Below are positions 33,052 through 44,573 of a DNA stretch of 64,000 nt, one piece after another (positions within the stretch are counted from its first letter, which is position 1; each line of letters opens with the position of its first letter). The position numbers were made by a program, and so were the translations under genes. This stretch comes from Paracamarosporium sp. OC-R06-R3 (Eukaryota > Ascomycota > Dothideomycetes > Pleosporales > Didymosphaeriaceae): contig JACVRA010000175.1 in the NCBI GenBank assembly GCA_019828545.1, positions 1 through 64,000 on the forward strand, given 5' to 3'. The notes beneath the pieces are model-generated. The model saw only the letters and a list, made by a program, of their open reading frames with translations, did no database searches and was not told the origin of the DNA.

Positions 33052-33800
33052 GCAATGCTCATGACCTAACACCAAAAGGCACCACGCCGAGTTTCCTACC
33101 GTTCATCTCCCGGTTCAGTTTTTAATCTATTCAATATCTCAAAAGCGGCATAAATTGACTTGTAAGGGTCTGATAGTGCAGGCATCGGAGGATGATCGTA
33201 CCTACTACGGCCAAGGACGAACGAAGGCATGAGCGCCTTTTAGAAAAGAGTTTCGGGTTCAGCTTGCAGCACCAACGTCCACACCACGGAAGGTAGATGT
33301 TACGCGCTGCGCATCTATCGCAGTAACCTGGTTTGCTTGGCAATACGATCCTTTGGCCAGGACATTGCGCAAAGACGAGAAAAGTTAGGACGACAGTTAC
33401 GATACCATGACTTGAACGAATGTATGCCAGGAGGAAGGTGTCCAAAATGCAACGATATACCCCTCTCAGTACGATTTGTAGGGAGGAAATCTGCAGTTCA
33501 GCGTTCTTTCATTTGTATTTAGCCATAATAGTTATTTAGATCATCGAATCAAAGCGTTTTGGTTGACGTTTGTATTATAATATAAGAGCTGTTGTGTTTT
33601 GTCGCGATTACACGGTAGACCACGTTGGCCGAATTTGGGCTTGGAATGGTTTTCGTGTTAGCGGGGCACCACTGCAGGCCGTGAATGTGGACCGTGCGTA
33701 GAATTTTCGCTTTGCAAACTACTACCACCGGGCAGGAGCGCTCAGCCTTGAACCTTCCTCTGCTGTGTCTGATTCTCTTTGTTCAGATTATCTTCTTACC
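33052..33800. promoter_or_regulatory. intergenic, promoter of the arginine methyltransferase gene
   Basis: No convincing gene. A TATAATATAAGAG stretch near 33575-33588 may be a promoter element; C+T-rich sequence precedes the ATG at 33801. Confidence 0.4.
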
Positions 33801-35130
<1,330 letters not shown>

Positions 35131-35594
35131 AAGCCCTTTTGACGATGCTTGCTTGTTAAGACATTCTTATCCTAGCATACGCCGAGTAGGGGGTCGGACT
35201 TCACTTCTCGGATAGACTACCTTTCAGAAAGGGCACATCGGCGTTAGGTGCTGACTTAGGAGTACATACCAAAAACGCTGCGTCGGTAGGGCATGGGGTC
35301 TACGGCAGCTTGGATGAGTTGGGCCGAAAATATATAGGGTAGCATGACATGAATTATGAAGAAGGGACCAAGTCCAACGATTGGGAATTCCTCCCCTACG
35401 AAAAACATTACACAACATTCATACAAGGATATTATTGGAAATATTAAAGTCATGATACGAAACGCTGACAGCCATAGAGAAAACAGAGATCGCTACTGTA
35501 TCCAACTTGGAAGGATATCGTGCCCCGAAAGCAACCACAACGCCGCCCATGCAGTCATGTCACGTCATATCAAGTCTGGCGGGCTTCAAAACGC
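35131..35594. other. intergenic between convergent genes, nothing seen
   Basis: AT-rich 3' flanks; no open frame with protein character. Confidence 0.6.
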
Positions 35595-37930
35595 CTAGTC
35601 ATCAAACCCCATCCGCATCGGCGCCTCCGGATCCTCCCATTTCTTTGCCTTCAACACGCGCATCTTCTTGACAGGGCTCGCACTCCTCAGCTGGCCTTCC
35701 CTCTCCTTGGCCTCCAACTTCGCCTTCAACACCTCGTTCTCCCTCTCCAGTTCGTCCACGCGATCCCTCAGCTCAGGATCCGGGTCCTCGTACACCTTGA
35801 TCTCGTCCCGCATCTGCGCCTTCGTCGCCTTAATCACGACATCGATCTTGGAGTCGAGGTGCGCTTGTTGGGAGTCTTGCTCGTTGTCGAGAGCAGTTTG
35901 CCACCGGCGTCGCTCAGCGTCTACGGCAGTCTCCATCTCTGCGTAGCATTCGTCGCGGATTTCTTGCTCGAGATCCTGCATGTGGTCTTCTGCGGCGCGC
36001 CAACTTGCCTCTGCTGCTTTCCTGCGAGCCGTTTCCTCGACTAACCTTAACGCAAAGATTTCTACTTCTGCAGTTAGGCGGGCGATCTCTGCGTTGGCCG
36101 CTTCGAGCTCTTCGAGGACGGCAGAGGGTGTGGTTCGACCTGAACACGATCCGGCTGCGGATTTCGGACGCGGCCCAACAAGGATGGTCGATGTTGTGGA
36201 GGGTATGCGTGGAACAGTGACTTCACGGGCGAGCGCAGAGTAGCGTAGGATTTGGGAGGTTGCGTTGTAGTCGCCTTTGGGGTCGGCGGTGACGACCATG
36301 ATGGACTTCTGAGGGTGGTGGTAGTGAGTTGTTCGATTGGAGGAGGGGAATGAGTTGGAGAAGAGGAGCTCTGTGAGTTTGCACTGGCGGAAGGGTACGA
36401 CGTTCTGGGCGATGTTAATAGATTTAACAAAAAGATTGTAGATGTACGTACCTTTGAGCCTACCTGGTAGTCGGACTGCATCTGCATGCATTGTCCGAGA
36501 TACATGAGAGATTCGTTGATTTTGCCTGCTTCTGCCAGCGTCTCGCCAGTCGTCTTTGCGTTTCGCGCACGCTCGGATCCAGCGAGATCAACAATGGTAA
36601 GCGTACTGCTTGACCAAGGACCTTTGCGCTGCATATCCCGCTTCTTGACCTCCACGCAGAAGAAGCCATGGCTCCGTGAGCTGACAGCGTTGCTTCCAGT
36701 ACCAGTGACTTTGCGCTCCATGAGACCAGTCTCGAGCACCATGAGCGCCTCTTCAAAACTTCCGCAGATGATTTTTGTAAGACCAGCGACCACTTTCCGA
36801 TCAGGACTCTGTTCTGTACTCTTGAACAATAGAGCTCGTCGCTTCACATTCGGGTGCTTGTTCTTCGTTGCAGTTCCGGTCAAGAGATCGAATATACGGT
36901 CATTGTAGACCTCATACATGGAGATGACGATTGCATATTCGGCAGTTTCGTCGACAGGTATATCGATATCGTGAACGCTCGGCGATTGGGGCAGTGTAGA
37001 TGGTCTGGGGATCTTATTCGAGCGCGATCCGCCATTCGTGAGGAACGAACTACAATCCTTTTTCTCGGGTAAGCTTGTGGTCGGGACACTGCGGATTCTA
37101 CTCGAGAGAGCTTCATTTACAGGACGAATTGAATATATAGCTGTGCTTACTCGAGCTGAGAAAGTGGCTAATAAGATAGGATACAAGGTATCCTCAGTAG
37201 GTAGTTGAGAAGGGGATGACAAGGAAAGTTAGATAGAGACATAAGAAACAAAAAAACTAATTGCTTACCATCATAGGTGTCTGTGCTCGTGATGGGAAGC
37301 GCTCGGACTGGTTGTCGCCATACATGGAATCCAGAAAAGCGGTTGCTGTGAACATGTGCGCTTCTGATACATCGGCTGCCGCGAGAGAGGTGAAGGCTGG
37401 TGCGCCGTAGAAAGACTGCACCAGCTGCTCTCCGGTGGTCTGAAAGAGAACGTCGAGCGCCATCTGCGTGAGACCGCGCTGTGACTTCGTTCCGAGAATA
37501 GTGTGACTCTGCACTTTTATTAGCATCTGCACCTTGCGTATAGACCATCTCGTGATGGTACCTTTCCAGAGCCGGTAACGCCCAGTGTTGCAAGCAATCC
37601 ATCTCGTCCATGATGTCCCTTCGCACCTAGCACGCCCTCAATCATCGGCACCACACCGATGCCCTTGAACAATTCTCTTTGACGCGCATCTTCCTCGAAT
37701 ACCTGCGTGAATGCAAAGCGCTCGACAGCCCTTTTTCGCTTGTCATCGGTGGGTGGTTTGATCGTAATGTGGGTGGGATGGCTGCCATCGCTGTCTTCGA
37801 CTGTGAGGAAGCGCACACTGCTAGCATTAGAAGGCCGCAGGCGCAAGTAGACGTCGAAGAGCGAGCTCGACGGCCGAGGCGGAGGGTCCATCGCCATCAT
37901 CGAAGAATCGGAAGTGGTGGGGTTTTGCAT
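35595..37930 (-). CDS. kinesin motor protein, kinesin-6 (KIF20)-like
   Basis: Exons 37562-37930, 37269-37508, 36452-37192 and 35595-36404 (introns of 53, 76 and 47 bp, all phase 0) give 719 residues. The motor domain is N-terminal: P-loop GVTGSGKS (117-124), YEVYNDRIFDLL (296-307), switch I NAVSSRSH (371-378), switch II DLAGSER (405-411) and VPFRQCKLTELL. About 160 residues lie between P-loop and YEVYNDRI, roughly 100 more than in conventional kinesins. This position and size match the kinesin-6 class, which bundles antiparallel microtubules in the anaphase spindle. Residues 540-680 form a coiled coil (EELEAANAEIARLTAEVE...). Function in spindle elongation or cytokinesis is inferred. Confidence 0.88.
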
Positions 37931-38932
37931 TTGCGTAGCTTTGCGGTAGTGTACCGCCGTTGCTATCTATGGAAATTTCGAGGTGAGTGACGCACGAGCT
38001 CGCTTGGTAAACAAGCGCCGGGAGCGGTTGTTACGGCAACGGACCACCGAAACGTCAGCCCTACCATAAGGCCAATGAGACAGCACCGTGGATATTGGGA
38101 ATTCAAAAAGGGCAGCACGAAATAGGCAGCAATAAACATCCTTGAAAGTGCGAGCAGCAGGTTGCATTCAGGTCGGGCAGTGTTGCAGACTCTGGATCCT
38201 TCCGACACCTCCGCATCTTCCCACATCTTCACAGCTGGCATATGCGTAAGCTGAAAAGCTGTTCTCCGGCAATAGCAATGCTTCTAAACCCGAGTCAATA
38301 TCTATCGAGAAGTATTAACTAGATCCTTGAGATTTAGGGCGTTGTTTGCTTCGTAAAATGTTATGTTCGACCTTCAGAACTACCGTCCGTATACCCCTTC
38401 CTCCGCGACACCGAACTCCATGGACAGATTGCATATCATTCTACGCCCTATACGCTCCGGCAAGAACTCAAGCTCAACATGCTGCGGCTCGCGAAGTTAT
38501 TCAAGCTATGATCTGTCCAGAACGTATCCCAACGACCCTCAAATGTGGGAAGATCAGCCCTATAGCATATGTTCCATGTCAGATTTACCTTCTAGTCTAC
38601 GACAAAGACAATGGCGATTTCCACTCCTCGATCACTCGACACGTAGCCAAGTTCCATCCTGCCGCGTCCACTATTCTCTGCTGTCCCGCTTGCAAGGTGT
38701 TCTTGCACCCTTCTAGCTTTGTCTAAGAAGGTGTCCGTTCTTATTAACTATTCAGCCTGGGTGGCCTCAGCACTGTGACCGAATAGTCAATAAAAACGAG
38801 CTCCCTCATACTGCTGCCACGCAATCCACCGATCACAGTATATTACGCCTTACACGTTAAGCTTACGTCTCATGTTAACCACCACTCACTGTACGCATAT
38901 CTGCTACTCAAAGTCCTGTTTACACTTCCATC
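37931..38932. other. intergenic, uncertain frames
   Basis: Two overlapping plus-strand frames (38358-38726 and 38363-38716) of about 120 codons exist, neither with recognisable features. The left end is the kinesin promoter. This begins the accessory-looking stretch that runs to about 44.5 kb. Confidence 0.45.
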
Positions 38933-39846
38933 ATGACACCGCGAGACGATGAGATTGACGGCAACACGTTTGTTAATTACAACAACAGTCGAGCAGGTAT
39001 ATACATATCGCAGTCTCTACAAGTCCTCATACTAATAAACGATATAGGACTTAGCCCTAAAGCCAACAACGACGGCGAAGACAAGGACGCGCATGAAGGC
39101 TATCCCCAAAGCAAGAGCTCAGAAGATCTTGTTAAGTTCTACCTGGAGCTTGGAAAGGAAGGCTCCCCTCGTGCAGCAGTAACACCAGGACGCCTTGCCA
39201 ACATTCTAATAAGAGGAGTGCTCCTTAACGACTAGAATGCGCCTGACCCCTTTTGCTTCCTCTCAGAATTGAACTTCAAACTGTCTACAATCTTTCCACA
39301 CAGTCCGTTCGTTCTCTATAACCTGTTCGGTATCGAACCATGCACACCGCATCCATGCAAACCTTTAGAATTTAGAGAGCCTGCTCGAGATCAATGTCAA
39401 CTGTACAAGATCTTTAGCTCGCACACATATCGACAAGAAGTCTGGCAAGGCCCACAGATGAACTTTGTGATAGACGTCGCCAAAGAATGTTATGCGTGCG
39501 TTTCAAAGGATATGGTCGACTGGAGACAGGAGTCAGGTCCAGGAGGCGCGAACCGAAGGTGGATGCTTTGCGTAGATGCCACAAGGCAAGAGTTTGCAGC
39601 AATCATCTGTCATGCTCTCCTACAGGCTGATCAAGAGGTAAAGTAAAGATCAGCCGCAACCCTATCCTGCAATCGCTGACTATATCATAGCTTGAGGTAA
39701 CCCAGCCTTTCATTACGAGCAAAGCTCGTACTGATTATATGTTTCAGTCAGACGAAGATGGGATGTTACTACCAAGCCTAGGCAGCAAGCATATCCCGAA
39801 GCAGGTGATCAATTCTTTCCGTACAATGGCGAAATTTATCTTCTAA
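38933..39846 (+). CDS. unrecognised 237-residue protein
   Basis: Exons 38933-38996, 39048-39170, 39267-39637 and 39691-39846 join in phase to 237 residues. Introns 1 and 3 are convincing (51 bp with an ACTAATAAAC branch; 53 bp with GCTGAC and CATAG). Intron 2 has an excellent 3' end (CCTGACCCCTTTTGCTTCCTCTCAG) but a weak donor (GTGCAG) and is 96 bp, a multiple of three; it must be removed because it holds an in-frame TAG (39233-39235). There is no signal peptide and no motif I know. Residues 62-186 are mixed, with several cysteines and tryptophans (YACVSKDMVDW, RWMLCVD). Neighbours are a HET pseudogene and a MAPEG gene. Could be an orphan or a decaying gene. Confidence 0.5.
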
Positions 39847-40235
39847 AAAGACGGAACTACAAGAGTCCTACTACTTGTGTTATCAGTTGCGGGAGAACGG
39901 ACCTAAATATCAGGCACGGGGCCCAAACCCAACGGCATCGATTGGAACGAATCAGACTTTAAGCTTCAAGCCAAGTTTGAGGGTTCCCCAATCCTCGTAT
40001 TCACAGACGCGCTATATATCATCACCAAGCCACATGCTTTGCATGGCACGAAGGAAACCATGCTGATACCCCCGCAACGCTGATTTGGCCCCCAACTGGT
40101 ACTGGTACCCCGCCGTGCCTGCCACTCTATACATCTTTAGAGCCTCACCTTGCGACCTTAAAAGACACGCTATTAAGCCTCCATTCAACCATTAACTTTT
40201 ATCGATATTCTTCTTTGACTCATTAGAGAGCCAAG
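39847..40235. other. intergenic, nothing seen
   Basis: Upstream region of the HET pseudogene. A 63-codon frame starting from TTG at 39875 has no recognisable content. Confidence 0.5.
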
Positions 40236-42482
40236 ATGCCCACTATTGCAGACAAAGAGCACATCTGCTCAAAATGCCGCGCACTATTACGCACCAAAGT
40301 CGAGGAACCTTGTTATGCTGACACTAAGATTAAGGTCAACTGGCATCGAACCCTAGATGCTCTGAAAGGATCAGCAGGAGCAGGATGCCACCTCTGCGTT
40401 AAACACTGGAATCACTTTCTAAGCCAAGAGTGGTACGAGGAAGTGATGGAACTCCCCAATGTATACATCAGCGGATACGTGGCCTTCAACAGTAATGGGA
40501 AGTGGTCAATCGGTTTCCAAGCCTTTGTTGAAGAAGAGAAGCACCAAAGACGATATACAAAGATTCTGCATAGTTCGTCGTATTTAATAATTTCACTTCA
40601 CGCTCACGAAAAAAAGCAAAGGTTGTTGCAGAGCCAAGGCCTAGATATCGCAAAGGAATGGCTGTCATTTTGTTTGAAGAAACATACAGGTTGCGCTCGA
40701 CGTTTATTTAATAGTTCAAGGTTACCATCAAGACTGATCAGAATATACCGCATGAATAATTGCATCAAGGTACATTTGGTGGAACATGCGGATCTACAAT
40801 CGCAAACATCCTATCTTACATTGAGCCATAGGTGGGGACAGAACACCATATGCAAACTGCAAACCGATAACCTGGAACAATACAAGACAGATATTCCGCT
40901 GTGTTATCTGTCTCGCACGTTTCAAGACGCCATTGAAGTCACCGAGTATCTAGGGTTCGAGTTTATCTGGATCGATTCGTAAGTTTTCAAGGCTTTTGTT
41001 TCCTCACAGAAGATCACTTCCCCCCCCCCTTTTTTTTTTGTAGGAAACAGCATCTCATCGACCCATAGTACCGGGTTCTTGGTTCATATAGTCTGCACTT
41101 CTTTTACATATATGTGGGAAGACGGACTTGACAATATCGGACAAACCTTGCTGTTTTCTCGCTTCAAGGCTGACCAATGCTCACCCAGGTTATGTATCAT
41201 ACAAGACTCGCCAGGCGACTGGGCATCTGAAGTGACACAGATGGCAGATATTTACTAGCAAGCCGTATGTAATCTTGCAGCTACAGCAAGTGACGCCTCT
41301 GAATCTGGCCTATCCATCGAAGATTCCACTCGGCATGCGGCAACTCTACAAGTAGTAGCTGATATTCAAGTGGGCAACAGTCATTTGAAAGGATGCTACA
41401 ACCTGATCCACGAGAGCGAGTGGCATACACGTGTGGACAATGCTCTTTTGAACAAACGGGCCTGGGTCTTATAGGAACGATATCTTTCACCACGTCATCT
41501 ATACTTTGCCAAAGATCATATCCTGTGACAATGCGACGAGTTCATCGCTTGCGAGACAAGACCGCTTGGCGTCGATGTGCGTAACTCGGATGATGGTCCC
41601 ACATCTGTATTAGGACCGTATAATTCAGCAATGATCTCAAAAGATTTTGACTGCAGAGCTAAGCTAGAGTTGCAGAAAATGTGGGCAGATCTGGTCTGGA
41701 GCTACTCACGTTGCGCTCTCACATACTCGAGCGACAAGCTTCCCGCGCTCACGGGTATTGTGGCCAGATTTGAGGTTCTCCTGAGCGACACCTGTATTGC
41801 GGGGCTTTGGAGAAGCAGCTTTCTTCATGACTTGCTCTGGAAGCACGTTACACCAGATTCTGAAGCATGCCTTCGGCATAGTGATAGGGCTCCGTCATGG
41901 TCATGGGCTTGCCTTGACATCAACGTGGAATACCCGTTACGCTATAGTGACAGAGAACCATACGGGCTACTTTCAGAAACTATCCACCTGGATACTTCTG
42001 ATATCGGAATAGGCTGCCTCAACGCCAAATCTGTTGCCATCAAAGCACCACTTCTCAAAGCTATATGTCGGATACTTCCCTACCGATTCGGTCCCAACTT
42101 CTGGCCTATTCGTCTTCAGCAAACGCGCCTCCAACTTCGGCTCATGTATGATGAAGACGAAGGCGACTCAGATACGATACTTCTAAGCCCTGAGCACAAT
42201 TCCTTCGTCTCAGATGCGAACCTAGAAGAACTCGATCAGCCGTTCGTTTGGGTGTACCTCATTTTTATCACCACCCAGCCGCTCGCTGGTCTTCTTCTCA
42301 AGAGATTGTCTCAACGTGGCCGGTTCATGCGCATTGGATACTTCGATCACCAGGTTCCGGGATGGGAGATATTTGATGAAAGTCCCGATCTGGACAAGTT
42401 CTTGGAGAACACATACGATATTCGGAATGAAGACTATGATAAGAATCATGGAAATGGGGTTTACACGGTTACTTTGGAGTGA
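40236..42482 (+). pseudogene. heterokaryon-incompatibility (HET) domain gene, inactivated by three in-frame stops
   Basis: Exon 1 (40236-40978) encodes 247 residues: an N-terminal Cys pair region (CSKC 11-14, CHLC 51-54), then the start of the HET domain with YLTLSHRWG (193-201) and TFQDAIEVTEYLGFEFIWIDS. A 210-bp intron (40979-41188) joins it to LCIIQDSPGDW. The frame then continues to 42482 but is cut by TAG (41256-41258), TAG (41472-41474) and TGA (41526-41528). The motifs around them are intact: QMADIY-stop-QAVCNLAATAS, KRAWVL-stop-ERYLSPRHLYFAKDHIL-stop-QCDEF. The HET pattern (RGWVLQER, FWEC) expects Gln and Trp at the last two, so single transitions (CAG to TAG, TGG to TGA) explain them. 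Intact HET proteins trigger cell death when unlike strains fuse. Confidence 0.88.
41020..41039 (+). repeat. C10-T10 homopolymer tract in the HET intron
   Basis: Ten C followed by ten T inside the 210-bp intron, followed at once by GTAG. It is prone to length change and looks like an inner polypyrimidine/acceptor, but using that acceptor would put non-HET sequence between WIDS and LCII. Confidence 0.8.
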
Positions 42483-42862
42483 AACGACCCAAGTGAAGAT
42501 GAACAAGGGGAGAAATCCATCAGCGGCCTCGTATACATAATCGTTTCCCGTGATTTGTAACACCAGCTGTGTGTTGATTTACACCAGAGCCGCGCATAAA
42601 GTGACCGTGCGCTCCATAGCACAAAATGTTCAAAGGGAAAGGCCTCAGACTTCGAGTGCACAACTGATATGCCTCACAAATTTTTGCGATCAACTATGAA
42701 AAACGCGCCGCTGTCGAATGTACTTGGAAGATATCCATTACTCTCAGTTGTGAGCTCAAGTGTACCGCTACTGTTGAATATTCCGTTCTTTCAGCATCGT
42801 CTGAAGCTCTCCTAACTCACCCGCGCGCTGCCCATCGATTTTTTCCGCTCTCCTCGTCAGAT
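42483..42862. other. intergenic between convergent elements, nothing seen
   Basis: 3' flanks of the HET pseudogene (+) and the MAPEG gene (-). Confidence 0.6.
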
Positions 42863-43589
42863 TCAAGCGCCAGTAGCCAGCCTCCAACAAACATTGATCA
42901 ACGCGCTTGTAGCACTGATGTGCGCGAGTGTCCTAGGTACCGCAATATTTGCGAGGTACGTTGGGTAATGTACCAGCAACTTCGCAACCACATGGAAACC
43001 TAGCAGGTTCACCACCTGCGAATCCGTCGGGGCAATGACCTGCGCCAATGCAGCCGCCAGCGCAAAGCCTGGGAAATTCTCCATGAGGGCATAGTGCGCA
43101 GATCGCAGGCGTAGAGGCAATCCTTCTAGTTTAGAAAGGTGCTTGCGCGGGTGATCATTGTCGAGGCCTTCTTCCCGGGCCATAGCTTGTCCGGCGGCAG
43201 AGGCAGCTCCTGAGGCTCCGAACGTCCAGAAGAGGTAGATAGCTGAGAGCGCTGGGATAGCTCGACCACTGGATATGGATGAGATACCGACACCAGGAAC
43301 GAGCTTGATGAGGGTCTCGCTAAGCTTTTGGACGACGCCGTTGGGTCTACTAAGATAGGAGCTGGGACAGGGTTAATATTGTTTTTGTTGGGTTATCAAG
43401 CGATCGAGAGTACGAACGTCAATGGGATGAAGGCAAGATACAAGGGTGCAGCAGCCAAAATAGCTGCTCCACCTGGATTAATGCTGATTACTCGTTAGTT
43501 TTAACAATGCGGTGTCAAGTTTGAAGGAATACATACATGCCATTGTCATTGGCTACTTGCTTGGCTTTTTGCTTTTTCTCGTCCGACAT
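42863..43589 (-). CDS. MAPEG-family membrane protein
   Basis: Exons 43537-43589, 43418-43483 and 42863-43361 (introns of 53 and 56 bp) give 205 residues. After a short Lys-rich N-terminus (MSDEKKQKAKQVAND) come about four hydrophobic segments. The MAPEG core is visible in LPLRLRSAHYALMENFPGFALAAALAQV (the N/E-containing helix that lines the glutathione site in this superfamily), then NLLGFHVVAKLLVHYPTYLANIAVPRT and a final ALINVCWRLATGA. Relatives act in glutathione-dependent lipid-peroxide and leukotriene metabolism in the ER membrane; fungal members of this longer subtype are uncharacterised. The second junction uses a GTTCGT donor; the more obvious GTACTC donor 3 bp downstream breaks the frame. 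Confidence 0.85.
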
Positions 43590-44573
43590 AGCGTATGCTT
43601 CCTTCGAGGGTAGTTCGAACGTTATAGAGGTTCCCCTACTTGTATGAGAAGGTTCGCTCTGTTCGTGGTGAGCCTGACAAATTACCGAGGACCCCTGTTA
43701 GCGATGACGTCTTCCATCTGCGGGGTTTGGTTGCCTTCATGAGGAATTGGGGGCATCTTGTAAAGAAGTGTACCAAAGTATGCTACAAGGAAAGCACTTC
43801 AACTCCGTGGTTTTGTTTGAAGGCTACCGGCTCCCCTAGAAGTAAGGTGAACAGCTGGACCCTTGTTAGTAGTGCCTGTACGGACGCGTCACGCGGACGA
43901 AAACTAAATCGATAAACATAATTATGCTTTCCCTGCATTCTATTAACCATGATGCTATTGTTGATAATGAGTAACAGTGCTGAGCTATGTTTTGGATCTC
44001 TGCAGCGCAACATGTAGTAGTAACATCGGTAGTAGGAGTTGACTTTTGACACCTATACGTTGCCCTCGAAGATTTGGCGTTCTTATCTCCTGAAATGGTG
44101 TGTAGTTATTCGTTTTGCTGGAACAAAGGCCGCCGCATTATTTGATAGATGCTCATGGTGAAGAAAGTTGGGATGGACAAGCCTTGGAGGGAGTGGATCA
44201 CGATCGCAGATCCTCGATGCGGTATAGACAAGCGAGATGCTTCCAGAGTGACGGGACCCTGTGAGAATGCATTTTGAAAGACACGCTTACTGGTCGCATT
44301 CCTATGTAGAACCACATAAACATGGTTTCACAATCATTTTTACGTAGGTTGATATAACCATCGCGAACGGGATGCCATATGTGAGGTCTTCTTGCCGATG
44401 TTGATTGATGTTGGCCTTGCAAGATCTCCACCATGGATGATGCGTGTGGCTTGTGCACGCACCAATGACGCAATAACAAGGTCGCGTTCGATATTTGGGC
44501 AAACATATCTTCGAAAACACGAGTCTTTGTCCAATACACCCTTCATATTCTTTGAACGTTATTACCAGTCGAA
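43590..44573. other. intergenic, divergent promoters plus unassigned sequence
   Basis: Contains minus-strand frames of up to 113 codons (44106-44540) with no recognisable domain. It lies between the MAPEG (-) and DUF3292 (+) genes. Confidence 0.45.

Noticed and set aside
41256..41528. Stop-codon reassignment or programmed readthrough in the HET gene
   Set aside because: TAG and TGA serve as normal terminators of many other genes in this window (for example TFIIF alpha ends in TAG, SAM-dependent methyltransferase in TAA, OPT in TGA). Mutation is simpler.
37931..44573. Defence or secondary-metabolite gene cluster around the HET gene
   Set aside because: Only one HET pseudogene, one MAPEG gene and one unknown gene are present; no backbone enzyme, NLR or partner domain.
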